Source: Prunus persica
Taxonomy: Eukaryota > Streptophyta > Magnoliopsida > Rosales > Rosaceae
Direction: 5' to 3'
DNA: 64,000 nucleotides
Assembly (NCBI RefSeq): GCF_000346465.2
Contig: NC_034010.1
Span: forward strand, 20,428,335-20,492,334
Part shown: positions 1 through 11,622 of the stretch, piece by piece
Numbering within the stretch: the stretch's first letter is position 1
Layout of the letters: each line of letters opens with the position of its first letter
Position numbers and translations under genes: made by a program
The notes under the pieces: model-generated
The model's input: the letters and a program-made list of their open reading frames with translations, nothing else
What the model was told of the DNA's origin: nothing
The model's database searches: none

Positions 1-2378
1 AGTTGCCAAAACAGAGTCAACTTACAGGCTTCTAGCCCCGCACCACAGCGAATTATACACGACTGATGCACGAAACGTTGAGCATGTTCTGAAAACCAAC
101 TTTGCCAGCTATTCGAAAGGGGCGTATACGCAAGCTATTCTGTCTGATGTTTTTGGCCAAGGGATATTTGTTGTGGATGGAGAAAAGTGGAAGCAGCAGA
201 GGAAGCTTGCAAGCTTCGAGTTCTCGACGAGAGTTCTTAGAGACGTTAGCTGCTCTGTGTTTAGAAGAAATGCTGCCAAGCTGGTTAAAGTTGTTTTTGA
301 GATTTCAGGTTCCAATGGGGTTTTTGATATGCAAGTGAGTAATCTGAAACCTACATCTCTCTGTCTCTCTTTATTTCTATTTTTTTCCCTAAAAAATTTC
401 ACAACTTGTCTTCTGGTTTTGTTCAGATCACATAGTGGTTATTGGTTCAGTCTGCAGGCTATGAAAAAACTTGTTCAGTGTTGCTTCATTAGATTGGTTT
501 CATAAAAGCTCAACTCTGAGCTATGTTTATAAAATTGGGGCGGTATCCTAAAGTCAACTTTAATTTGGGCTGGTTCTTGGAACTATTATGAGAGGAAAAC
601 TTTACCTGTGAAATTGGAAAATTGCAAGCTGAACTCATTCTGATCAAACAAAATTGCTCATAATCAAAATCATTTCTAAATACCAGACCATATATTTCAG
701 ATTGTAAACTCCAAAGTTTTAGTACTTCCCATCTATTCTAAATATCTTTGAAAGTAAGATCAATTAGAAAACGTAGGCACATTGTTTCTGAACATTATCT
801 TATTTTTAACTAACAGCTTTATGGTGTAAGTTATTATTTACATTTTCTTACATATGATTATTTTTGTAGGACTTGCTTATGAGATGTACCTTGGATTCCA
901 TATTCAAAGTTGGGTTTGGAATAGACCTGAATTGCTTGGAGGGGTCAAGCAAAGAAGGGACTGCATTTATGAAGGCCTTTGATGAATCAACTGCTCTGTC
1001 CTACTTTCGCTACGTTGATCCATTCTGGAAACTGAAAAGATTTCTCAACCTTGGTTCCGAGGCCTCCCTTAAAAAGTATATCAAAGTCATTGATGATTTT
1101 GTGCACCAAGTTATCAGGAGCAAGAGGAAATTGCTAGAGGAGCAAAAGGATGTTGTAAGTTAACTTTGCACTTGTACATTATCTTTCATTGTCATCTTCC
1201 TCTGTTTGTGTGTGTTACTGAAAGTACTCCTATAAAAATTTTCTTTGAAGTTTCTAATTCTAAAATTTGAACTTTATGTTATGCTTCAAAGAATGACAAG
1301 GAGGACATACTATCGAGGTTTCTACTGGAGAGCGAGAAGGATCCAGAAGAAATGAATGACAAATATCTAAGGGACATCATTCTGAATTTTATGATTGCTG
1401 GCAAGGACACCAGTGCAAATACCCTCTCATGGTTCTTCTACCTGCTCAGCAAGAACCCTCTAATACAGGAAAAAGTTGTACAAGAAGTGAGGGATGTCGT
1501 TGGCAATCAAATTGGTAAAGCGAAAATCGATGAATTTGTGGCGAACATAACTGATGCAACTCTTGAACAAATGCATTATCTTCACGCGGCACTGACAGAG
1601 ACGTTGAGGCTATACCCTGCAGTTCCCATTGTATGTGTATACTCCAATAACCCTGTATTAGTTTGCTTTATGATTTTCTGAATGAGATGCTTGCTATTCG
1701 TTATACTTGTTCTAGTTTTTTATGAGAATCTAAACAGGACAGTGTCCAAGCGTTGATAAAATCTTGTGCTAATTTTATAAAAACCAACACCATGTAGTGT
1801 TGGCTATTGTGAAAGAAGAGAGGTCTAACTGTTTGTCAGTTTCCATTATGGCCAAATTTATAAGCACTGAAAATATTGACATCTTTGTGTGTTTGGCTTT
1901 CCTCTAAGGATGGGAGATATGCAGAGGTAGATGACATTCTTCCTGATGGCTTTAGAGTGAGAAAAGGAGATGGAGTAAACTACATGACCTATGCCATGGG
2001 CAGAATGCCTTATATTTGGGGAAAAGATGCTGACGATTTCCGACCTGAAAGATGGCTCAACAATGGAATTTTCCAGCCCGAATCACCCTTCAAATTCGTC
2101 GCATTTCATGTTAGTACCTTATTTCCTTTTTCTTTATCACACAGGTTAGTCATCCAAGTGTTCACTCACAGTTCTACTTGTGCTATTTGCAGGCAGGTCC
2201 TCGAATTTGTCTAGGGAAGGACTTTGCTTACCGGCAGATGAAGATAGTAGCGATTGCTCTTCTTTGCTTCTTCCGCTTTAAATTGGCTGATGAAACGAGA
2301 AGTGTAACATATAGGACCATGTTCACCCTGCACATAGATGGCAGTCTCCCTATGATTGCAGTTCCAAGGACAGCCTGA
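1..2378 (+). CDS. CYP704C1: CYP704C-type cytochrome P450, copy 1 (5' end outside window)
   Basis: Exons 1-334, 870-1154, 1292-1630, 1909-2109 and 2193-2378, all with GT-AG junctions in phase 0. The reading frame enters the window at base 2, so the N-terminal membrane anchor and about 60 residues are missing. Landmarks seen: I-helix AGKDTS, ExxR as ETLR followed by YPAVP, the FRPERW segment, and the heme loop FHAGPRICLG with its cysteine in exon 5. The stop is TGA at 2376. The family belongs to P450 clan 86, whose characterised members hydroxylate fatty acids at the ER membrane; the substrate of this copy is unknown. It is nearly identical to copy 2 in exons and introns, so the pair is a recent tandem duplication. 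Nothing in the visible part is broken, and it looks functional. The CYP704C subfamily label is from recognition and less certain than the P450 call. Confidence 0.9.
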
Positions 2379-2466
2379 TAAACTTCCTCTATGTGAAGCT
2401 GAAGCAAAACAATGTTCACTTTGATGAACTCTTGTGATATTGGAGTGTGAACACTTTCTTTATGTA

Positions 2467-2668
2467 TATACAATTACAGTCCCGATCTCTTGGACCACAG
2501 GAGTCCAAGAGGTTGTGGTCACCTACCATTGGATATTAATCCAATGGTTCAAAAAGTTTTTTAAAAGGAGTGCAAGAGTGAGTGAACCGTTGAACTTACA
2601 TCCAACGGTGAGTGATCACAAATTTCTTGGACCCCTGTAGTCCAAGAGATCAGGACTGTATACAATTA
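2467..2668. mobile_element. 182-bp MITE with 10-bp target duplication
   Basis: The element spans 2477-2658. Its ends are inverted: CAGTCCCGATCTCTTGGAC at the left and the complement of CAGTCCTGATCTCTTGGAC at the right, one mismatch in 19. Both sides carry the same 10-base word TATACAATTA (2467-2476 and 2659-2668), the target duplication. It has no coding capacity. A 9-10 base duplication fits Mutator-type MITEs better than hAT (8) or Tourist (3). It lies about 100 bases past the stop of P450 copy 1, probably in the 3' UTR or just beyond it. Confidence 0.85.
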
Positions 2669-3069
2669 AATGACACGATAGCATGTGATATGTTATATTT
2701 AAATAGAAACAACCTTGTTGTAATATGTCATGAACCTTCCAATCCAATATTGCTCATAAAAAACCATTGACTTTTTCATATCCAAACCAATAATGCTCGT
2801 AACAATGTCCAACTCTATCAAGTTCATGAGGCCTACCACTCAAGTTCTTTTAATTAATTTAAATCGACAAGGAAAAATAAATAACATTATATTATTGGTT
2901 ATTTATTCAAATAATCTTCAAATTTATATTTAATTTGCATTTTGGTCCCTCAATTAAATTATTCACTCAAATGATCTATCAATTCTATATTATTCAGCAA
3001 ATTGGTTCACCGTTACATTCTGTCAATATTTCCGTTAAATATGAGGGCAAATTAGTTATTTCATATGTA

Positions 3070-3190
3070 ATAAATAAATAAATACAGAAAAATGAAATTT
3101 AAGAATAAATAAATACTGAAAAATAAAATTTATAAATAAATAAATATTGAAAATGAAATTTATAAATAAATAAATACTAAAAAATAAAAT
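3070..3190. repeat. AT-rich tandem repeat, ~30-bp unit x4
   Basis: Four consecutive units share the pattern AAATAAATAAATA(C/T)TGAAAA followed by ATGAAATTT or AAAATTTAT. Each is about 30 bases with point and small length differences. The array lies inside the long-inverted-repeat element. Confidence 0.7.
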
Positions 3191-3464
3191 AAAAAGATTT
3201 TACTCTCTCTCTCTACAAATACAAATCCGATTGAATTATACATTAAATAAAAATAAAATAAAAACCAAAATACCAATTTTGTGGCTAACCCTTTGTTCCT
3301 TCTTCTTTTTGGTCAACATTTGACCTGGTGGAGCTTTAGCTCTTCCCATCAGCCCTCAGGTGTTGTACTAGAATACTGAGTGGAGCATAAGGTGGATGAG
3401 CTTGATGCAGGCGCACGAGAACGACAGAAACAGCAACTCATACACAATTCTAAATCTCATTGCG

Positions 3465-3465
<1 letters not shown>

Positions 3466-3506
<41 letters not shown>

Positions 3507-3507
3507 T
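3466..3507. repeat. Compound (CT)n-(TA)n microsatellite
   Basis: A run of CT dinucleotides passes directly into a run of TA dinucleotides, about 40 bases in total. It lies within the inverted-repeat element upstream of P450 copy 2. Confidence 0.85.
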
Positions 3508-3932
3508 GGTTTTGCGGGTGTGGGGAAAGGAGGAGGGGTCTGTTGCCAAGAGGGGGGCGAATGGGAGAGAGAGAGAGAGGGGGAAAACAGAAGAGGGGAG
3601 GAGTCTGTGGGGGAATGGGGGAGAAGGAATCGGAGGGATGGGCGCTGGGTTTGGGTCTTATGATTTTTTTTCTCTTTTTCTTCAATTTTTTCTAATTTTG
3701 TATTTATTTTAATTTGTTTATTTGAAAAGTCATATTCACTTTAAAATTTAGTTAAATCTGACAGAAAATTAGACGGTGGATCAATTTGTCAAATAATAAA
3801 GAATTAGTGAATCATTTGAGGAAATAATTTAATTGAAGAATTAAAATACAAATTGGCGTAGAGTGCTGTCTGGTTGCATTTCTGTCTTCTCTTCATTTCA
3901 TTTTCAGTTTGCAACCTTAGTTAAGAGGCCAA

Positions 3933-3935
<3 letters not shown>

Positions 3936-3967
<32 letters not shown>
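3936..3967 (+). promoter_or_regulatory. (CT)n tract in the P450 copy 2 leader
   Basis: About 16 CT units end roughly 45 bases before the start codon at 4012. Pyrimidine CT tracts of this kind are common just downstream of plant transcription starts, so this is probably 5' UTR. I saw no convincing TATA box upstream. Confidence 0.5.
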
Positions 3968-4011
3968 GACTATCTACTACTCTGTAAGGTCTCTAGTTAG
4001 CTAAAAGAAAG

Positions 4012-6606
4012 ATGGGTATTTTCTATATCATCTTCACCTTCATATTGTTCTTTCTCTTCCTAACCGTATCCCTCTTCATACTTAGAATCTTCACAGGCAA
4101 GTCCATCAGAAACCCGAACTACCCACCTGTAAAAGGCACTGTCCTCCACCAGCTCTTATACTTCAACAGACTCTATGACTACCAAACTGAAGTTGCCAAA
4201 GAGCACACAACTTACAGGCTTCTGGCCCCGGAACACAGCGCAATATACACAACTGACACGCGAAACATTGAGCATGTTCTGAAAACCAACTTTGGCAGCT
4301 ATTCGAAAGGGGAGTATAACCAAGCTATTCTGTCTGATGTTTTTGGCCAAGGGATATTTGTTGTTGATGGAGAAAAGTGGAAGCAGCAGAGGAAGCTCGC
4401 GAGCTTTGAGTTCTCCACGAGAGTTCTTAGAGATGTTAGCTGCTCTGTGTTTAGAAGAAACGCTGCCAAACTGGTTAAAGTTATTTTTGAGATTTCAGTT
4501 GCCAGGAGGGTTTTTGATATGCAAGTCAGTAATCTGAAAACGCCAACATATCTTTTCTTGTGTGTAACTTGTCTTGTGGTCTTGTTTAAATCACATAGAG
4601 TTATTTAATAATAGCAGAACTAAATTTGACATTTGACATACAGATAATATATAACTGGCTGGTATAAACTTGTTTAGTGTCCCCTTGATCAAGTTGGTTT
4701 GATAAAACATTAATCAATTTAGAGGGCTGAGCTAAGGTCAACTTTAATTTGGCTGGTTTTTGGTACAAAAGAGTAGAGAGAAGAAATCATGATCTGTGAA
4801 ATTAGGGGATGTATCATACCATAAAAGTACTGATAGAAGTTCAGGATTTTCTATCTATTTTGTAAACTCCCAAAGTTCAGGATTTTCTATCTATTTTGTA
4901 AGTAAGTTGGAAGATAGAAGATGAATCTGATTTCATAACAGCTGATGTAATGATATAAGTTGTTATTTACCTTTTTTTGTTTATGATTCTTTTTGTAGGA
5001 TTTGCTCATGAGATGTACCTTGGACTCCATATTCGAAGTTGGGTTTGGAATAGACCTGAATTGCTTGGAGGGGTCAAGCAAAGAAGGGACTGCATTTATG
5101 AAGGCCTTTGATGAATCAACTGCTTTAACCTATTTCCGCTATGTTGATCCATTCTGGAAACTGAAAAGATTTCTCAACCTTGGTTCCGAGGCCTCCCTTA
5201 AAAAGTATGTCAAAGTCATTGATGATTTTGTGCACCAAGTCATCAGGAGCAAGAGGAAATTTCTGGAGGAGCAAAAGGATGTTGTAAGTGAATTTTACAC
5301 TTGTGTAGTGGCTTTGCATGTTCGTATATATATTTTTTTTCTTTTGATTCTGCATTGAAGTTTCCATTTTATAGCATCAGTTTTATTAATGAAACTTTGA
5401 ATTTTATGTTATGTTTCAAAGAATGACAAGGAAGACATACTATCAAGGTTTCTATTGGAGAGCAAGAAGGATCCAGAGGAAATGAATGACAAATATCTAA
5501 GGGATATCATTCTGAATTTTATGATTGCTGGCAAAGACACCAGTGCAAATACACTCTCATGGTTCTTTTACCTGCTCAGCAAGAACCCTCTAATACAGGA
5601 AAAAGTTGTGCAAGAAGTGAGGGATGTTGTTGGTAATCAGGTCGGTGAAGCAAAAATCGATGAATTTGTGGAGAACATTACTGATGGAACTCTTGAACAA
5701 ATGCATTATCTTCACGCAGCATTGACAAAAACATTGAGGCTATACCCTGCAGTTCCCATTGTATGTATATACTCCAATAACCCTGTATTACTTTTCTTTA
5801 TGGATAGTTTTTGAATGAGATATTGTTATTTGTTATAGTTGTTTGTGAGAACCTAAACAGGACAGTGCCAAAGCCTTGATAAAATCTGTGCTAAATATAT
5901 CAAAACCAACGCCACTAGATAAATATTCCTTGAGAGTCCCTATTATGTTGGCCATTATCAAACCAAAGGTGTTTAAGCCTAATTATTCTTCAGTTTCCAT
6001 TAGGGAAATGAGTTTAATATCTATGGTTCTGTACATTAGGGTGAAATTTTCATATACTAAAGTTAAGGCCAAATGCATAAGCACTGAAAATATTGACTTC
6101 TTTGTGTCTTTGGCTTTCCTCTAAGGATGGGAGATGTGCAGAGGTAGATGACATTCTTCCTGATGGCTTTAGAGTGAGAAAAGGAGATGGAGTAAACTAC
6201 ATGGCCTATGCCATGGGCAGAATGCCTTATGTTTGGGGAAAAGATGCTGACGATTTCCGGCCTGAAAGATGGCTCAACAACGGAATTTTTCAGCCTGAAT
6301 CACCCTTCAAATTTGTCACATTTCACGTGAGTAATTTAATTTCTTTTTATTTGTCACATAGCTTAATCATCCTAATGTTCACTAATAGTTGTTTCACTGA
6401 ATTGGTGCTACTTGCAGGCAGGTCCTCGGATCTGTCTAGGGAAGGACTTTGCTTACCGGCAGATGAAGATAGTAGCAACGGCTCTTCTTTGCTTCTTCCG
6501 CTTCAAATTGTCTGATGAAACAAAAGCTGTAACATATAGGACCATGTTCACCCTTCACATAGATGGCAGCCTCCCTATGCTTGCAGTTCCAAGGGCAACC
6601 TCATAA
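4012..6606 (+). CDS. CYP704C1: CYP704C-type cytochrome P450, copy 2, with altered ExxR
   Basis: Exons 4012-4524, 4999-5283, 5422-5760, 6126-6326 and 6418-6606 join in phase 0 into 508 residues. The N-terminus is a hydrophobic anchor (residues 2-30), then the proline-rich hinge NPNYPPVKG. The I-helix motif AGKDTS is at 302-307, and the heme loop AGPRICLG places the cysteine at 452. The odd point is the K-helix: copies 1 and 3 read TETLR or its equivalent, but this copy reads TKTLR. The Glu of ExxR is therefore Lys369 (codon AAA at 5728-5730). That Glu forms a structural salt-bridge network and is almost invariant in P450s, so the enzyme is expected to fold or bind heme poorly. The rest of the frame is intact, so the loss is recent or tolerated. 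The first intron uses a GTCAGT donor. Confidence 0.9.
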
Positions 6607-6872
6607 AATTTCCTATATCTGAAGAAAATTTAATGTTCAAGGTTATCACATATTATGATATTGTTATGATATTTGCAGGTTTTTGCTCTGTATTCTGTTT
6701 GTAATTTGTAGATAATGGAAACAACCTTGTAAATATATGTAAATTAGCAAATATGTAAAACCATGACTTTCATCACCCCAAGAAACTCTCTGCAATCTTG
6801 GAAGAACCTCAGCAAAGATTTGATGTCGTTTCTTTTCGTTTTTGCCCACACAAACAAGTAGTCTAGAAAGTA
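6607..6872. other. Spacer after P450 copy 2
   Basis: Presumed 3' UTR and flank of copy 2. I see no other feature here. Confidence 0.4.
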
Positions 6873-8366
6873 AGGGTGGGCACAATCCAGATTGGATCCT
6901 TTTTATCTCTAAACCATGACTGAATCAATTACAATATAACGGTTTGGTTTGATTTGGTTTTGACAAAAATCACGGAAGAAACCAAACCAAACCAAACCAA
7001 TTTAAAAAGGAAACCTCAAGCCTAAAACAATTCTCTTTCCTTTTCCATTTTTCAACATAATTAACCCAATTACAATAAAATAATTCACAACTTGCTACAT
7101 AATTTTTTCATTTTCTAGCGTATCTAACAATTCTAAAACTCAACATGCCATAAAACTTCAAATTTCAATAACTAATATAGCTATGATTTAAATATCAATA
7201 ACTCCAAAGGTCCTTCAAACTTCAAATTCAATATCCACTCCTAATTATAATCTAATTATAGTATTACACGTGTAAAATAAAAAATATATATAAGTATATA
7301 GTCTGATTCAATTTAGACTGATTTATAAAAACTAAAAACTAAATTATATACTATTTGGTTTTATTTTTTAACCGTTTGACTTTTCCTTTATTAAAACTAA
7401 ACCAAATAAATATTTTGAACCGACAAGTGTAGTTGGTTTGGCCATATTGATGCCATAGTATGAAATATCGATAATATCGACGAAATATCGAGGATATTTC
7501 AGTTTTTTCGAATTACGGATATTTCAGAACATATCCATGTACATATCATACAAATATCGACGATAATATCAGAAAATATCGATGTCGATAATTTCGCTCA
7601 CACTTCAGCAATATTTTGTCAAAATATCGGTGTAATATTGCTAAAATATCAAAAATATCGATGTATAGGAAAAAAAAAAGGAAAAAAAAGTTTAAAAAAG
7701 GAGACAAAAAAACACAAAGGGGATTTGAACCCCTCCCATTTTACTCCTCCAACACCTTAACCACCATATATCACTTATGTTTCAATGATAATATGCTAAA
7801 ATATTTATATTTATATGGGTGACATGTTAACAGTTATATGCAAAATTATTTTGGGGATTTATCATTTGATGATTACTCTTCACAATAAACTTACTATACA
7901 CATAGAGATGATGAAGATAGTGAAAATTTTGAACCTCATAGGAACTCTATGTGGTATTAAGTCACTCATGTATCTTGCCATACAATGTATAAAGTGTAAA
8001 ATATTGTAGTAAATCATTATATATAAATGATTATGGTGTGTTTAATCTTGTTTTCATTAATTACTACATATTTTCTACACTCATAGTGTTTGTCAGCTCG
8101 CTGTATAATCAACTTAAATCAGTTAAATCTATCATGTAATGCATTTCCTTCTAATTTTTTTTGATAAACTAATAGATAATTGACTAAATAAATTTTCTCC
8201 AAAGTTTCAATAAAAATTCCCAAGTTTTTCTTACAATTTCCGTGGTTTTTATTCAATTTTAATCGATATCAATAATATCCCGATATTTTCATCTAAATTT
8301 TCATATTTTTAGACTACTAATATTTCTGATATCATCGATATTTTAGACCATTTTGATGCCCACCCA
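6873..8366. mobile_element. hAT-like non-autonomous element A (interrupted by a second insertion)
   Basis: It begins with AGGGTGGGCA at 6873 and ends with TGCCCACCC at 8357-8365, the terminal inverted repeats typical of one plant hAT group. The interior next to both ends is rich in GGTTTGGTTT and AACCAAACC words, as in element B at 41747. The flanks are CTAGAAAGTA on the left and CTAGAAGTA on the right, an 8-9 base duplication with one indel. There is no transposase. A separate 898-bp insertion sits only a few bases inside the right end. Confidence 0.7.
7455..8352. mobile_element. ATATCG-rich insertion nested in hAT element A
   Basis: The 8-base word TTGATGCC is present directly before (7447-7454) and directly after (8353-8360) this block. 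It duplicates what would be the single TTGATGCC of the hAT element's right end. The ends are imperfect inverted copies: ATAGTATGAAATATCGAT at the left and the complement of AATGGTCTAAAATATCGAT at the right. Both arms are full of AATATCGA words. Near 7716-7735 is GGGGATTTGAACCCC, a tRNA T-arm-like palindrome. It has no coding sequence. An 8-base duplication fits a hAT-type element. Confidence 0.65.
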
Positions 8367-8613
8367 ACTAGAAGTAGAAAGAGACCCATGAACTTTTGCA
8401 ATGCTAATCCTAACAATTCATGGCAAGCATGACATCAGTTTGCATATAAAGTAAGAAGACCTATTTTAAAATTTTGGACCATCCCAATTCCCACATGCAC
8501 GAAACGTCCAACAGAATGTGACATTATTATTCATTAAGTTAACCGTTAAGTTTGGCAGAAGTTATAAATAAATAAATAAATAAATAACATTAACAAGGAC
8601 TCTTTCTTCTCTC

Positions 8614-8620
8614 TATAAAA
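8614..8620 (+). promoter_or_regulatory. Likely TATA box of P450 copy 3
   Basis: TATAAAA lies 56 bases before the ATG at 8670. Transcription would start about 30 bases downstream and give a leader of roughly 25 bases, short but plausible for a plant gene. No start-site data are available from sequence alone. Confidence 0.5.
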
Positions 8621-8669
8621 ACAGTGAAATATAAACAAAAAACACTACAGATTACTGTCAGAATCAGTC

Positions 8670-11112
8670 ATGGACTTTCTTTCAAACCCCATCTTCCTCA
8701 CAGCTCTGGTTCTAGCCTTATCCATTTTCACTGCTCAAATCCTTGCAGGGAAACTGACCAAGGCAAAGAAGAAGCACCCACCTATTGCTGGCACAGTGCT
8801 CCATCAGCTACTTAACTTCAACAGGGTACATGATTACATGACTGATCTTGCTGGGAAACACGGGACTTACAGGCTGCTCGGCCTCTTCAGGAATGAGATT
8901 TACACCTCCAACCCAGCAAATGTTGAGTACATACTCAAGACAAACTTTGATAATTATGGCAAGGTATGTTTCCAAATCCATCTCCGGTTAATTAACTAGA
9001 AAATCATCAATGGGAAAATGTTCTTATGTTACAAGATGTTTATAGTTTCATGGGTTGCAATCAAGTTTCATCAAAATCTGGGTTTGCAGAAAGAATCGTG
9101 ATATTTCTACCAAGTCCTTGGTCCGATTCAACTAACTTTCAAGATGCATACACCCCCCATAAATAGAAATAATGACAATACACGGTCATTTCGAATTTTT
9201 CTGTTCTTGTGTAAATTTACTGTCAAGATATTAAGGATTAAAGCTGATAATTTTATGATAAGATCACAATCTTGCTAGGAGCCCAGGACAAGTTATCTTG
9301 AATGCCACCAGGATGGAACCTAAGTTTTGAATTTTTGGTGATTTTTTTTTTTTTTTTTCGGACTCAGGTGAATTCTTGGTATTAAGGCAGGGTCTAACTT
9401 GCTCTTGTGCAGGGATGGTATAACTACAATATTCTGAAGGATCTTCTGGGTGAGGGAATTTTTGCAGTTGATGGTGAAAAGTGGCGCCAGCAGAGAAAGA
9501 TATCGAGCCATGACTTTTCGACGAAGATGTTGAGGGATTTCAGCAGTGTAATATTCCGGAAAAATGCAGCAAAACTTGCTGATAAGGTGTCGGAAATCGC
9601 AACTTCCAACCAGGCAATTGATATTCAAGTGAGTTTGCAAAACTCATTTATTCAAAAAGAAACCAAGCCAATTTGATGATCCTAATCAACTATCTATGGT
9701 ATTAATGTAGGATCTATTTATGAAATCATCCTTGGACTCGATTTTCCAAGTAGCGTTTGGTATTGAATTAGACAACATGTGTGGATCAAATGAAGAAGGC
9801 AAGAGTTTTGGTGATGCTTTTGATAATTCAAGCGCATTGACCCTCTGGCGTTACGTTGATGTTTTCTGGAGGATCAAGAAGTTTCTCAACTTGGGATCAG
9901 AAGCTGCCTTAAGGAAAAATACCAAAATTGTTAATGATTTTGTGTTTAAGCTAATCCACAACAAAATTGAGCAAATGCAGAAAAAGGATAACTGTCCGGC
10001 GACTGTGAGTGACACTTACCTACAAGTTTCTGTCTCTGATTCAGTTTAGAACCATGATACAAACTTGTTTTACACTCGATGCAGGTGGACAGAGAAGACA
10101 TTTTATCAAGATTTTTGCAAGTGACTGGGACTGATCCCATATACTTGCGAGATATAATTCTCAATTTCATTATAGCTGGTAAAGACACAACAGCAACCAC
10201 ACTTGCGTGGTTCTTTTACCTGCTGTGCAAGCATCCTTCTGTACAAGAAAAAATTGTACAAGAAGTGAAGCAAGCAACCGGCATGAAAAAGATCACCAAC
10301 TTTTCCGAGTTTGCATCTGGTGTGAGTGAAGATGCTCTGGAAAAGATGCAGTATCTCCATGCTGCAATCACTGAAACTCTCAGAATCTATCCTGCAGTTC
10401 CAGAAGTAAGGAAAATTATAATGAATTTTCTCTTCATCTCGGCCCATAGGCAAAGAATATAAAAATCAAAGGACTAACTACGTAAAACCTTGTGTTGTGT
10501 TCTTATTACTTTTCTTTCTAGCTGCAATGAATTTCTACTTTAGTGTGATATCCTGGAAAAGTTTTTTAACTTCCCAACATTTCAAACATCCATTCTGCTT
10601 TGATTGCAGGATGCAAAGATATGCTTTTCTGATGATACTCTGCCAGATGGGTACAGTGTGAGGAAAGGAGATATGATAGCATACCAACCTTATGCAATGG
10701 GCAGGATGAAAGTCATATGGGGAGATGATGCAGAAAAGTTCAGGCCGGAGAGATGGCTCAACGAGAATGGAGTCTTCCAGCCAGAGAGCCCTTTCAAGTT
10801 TTCAGCCTTTCAGGTTTTTTCTGTTGAAGCTCATCTTTATCCTAGACATATCTAACTCTTCTGGTTAACTTCATTACTGAAGCAACCAAAATGTCCCTAA
10901 TTTCTTTGTATAATGTATGTGATGGTTGACAGGCCGGACCGCGAATATGTCTTGGAAAGGAGTTTGCTTATAGACAAATGAAGATCTTCTCAGCCGTTTT
11001 GTTAAGCTGTTTTATGTTCAAAATAAGTGATGAGAACAAAGTTGTCACTTACAGGACAATGATTAATCTTCACATTCTTGGGGGTCTGGAAGTTCGTGCC
11101 TTCCACAGATAA
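8670..11112 (+). CDS. CYP704C1: CYP704C-type cytochrome P450, copy 3
   Basis: Exons 8670-8963, 9413-9628, 9711-10004, 10085-10405, 10610-10813 and 10933-11112 join in phase 0 into 502 residues. A hydrophobic membrane anchor opens the protein, then a lysine-rich segment and the hinge HPPIAG. The motifs are complete: I-helix AGKDTT, ExxR as ETLR (Glu365), FRPERW, and AGPRICLG with heme Cys449. This is an intact ER-bound monooxygenase of clan 86, likely acting on fatty-acid-type substrates; the substrate is inferred from the family. It differs from copies 1 and 2 by an additional intron (8964-9412) after the codon pair for Gly-Lys in NYGK. It is clearly more diverged than copies 1 and 2 are from each other. 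Confidence 0.93.
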
Positions 11113-11622
11113 TTTAGATTGGTAATGTCACAAATTATGTAACATCATTTATACTTCAAAGGCAACCCACAACATGTCCCTTGAAAGGATTGAACTAGAA
11201 TATTAAGACTTTGTATTTTTATTAGTATTTTGATAATAGATTCACAATGCAAATGTTCCACTATAAATGACCCTATATACAAACAAGTTATAATCAATAA
11301 ACAACTTTTTCAGGAATCTCTGATTTTAGTCATTTGCCTTGGTATGATACTGATCATGTATCCCAGAAAACTGGGTCAAACTGAATTCAACAAAGAGCTT
11401 CAAAGATATCAACAACAAAAATACTCCATCCTCTTTCCATACATTACAAATTTAACCAGCACTTACAAATTCCTAGACTGTAGCAAATGAACTCGCTGCA
11501 TAAATTACAAAATTGCAGAGGCATAGTACCCCCTGATATAGAGTCACAAACTTCAAGACATGTATCTACCAGGCAAGTAGAAAGAGAGGCAAAAAGATAA
11601 GTATCCATAATGGTTTCACCAA
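11113..11622. other. Convergent spacer between P450 copy 3 and the CCDC137-like gene
   Basis: The two genes point towards each other. The spacer should hold both 3' UTRs. I see no other gene, repeat or RNA in it. Confidence 0.5.

Larger units (their letters stand above)
2932..3854. mobile_element. Non-autonomous element with ~110-bp terminal inverted repeats
   Basis: The segment 2932-3040 is repeated in inverted orientation at 3745-3854 with scattered differences. Shared blocks include TCAATTAAATTATT, TCAAATGAT and the ACCGT/ACGGT block next to TCTGTCA. Between the arms are a degenerate tandem array, CT and TA microsatellites and a G-rich stretch (3530-3650), with no transposase. Long inverted ends without a gene suggest a Mutator-like non-autonomous element, but I could not define a target duplication, so the outer borders are approximate. 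It occupies most of the spacer between P450 copies 1 and 2. Confidence 0.6.

Noticed and set aside
3380..3712. Overlapping plus-strand frames across the CT/TA microsatellite
   Set aside because: Three overlapping frames of low complexity within a non-autonomous element; no conserved words.
7716..7735. GGGGATTTGAACCCC, possible tRNA T-arm
   Set aside because: No acceptor stem, D-arm or anticodon arm around it; part of a transposable element.
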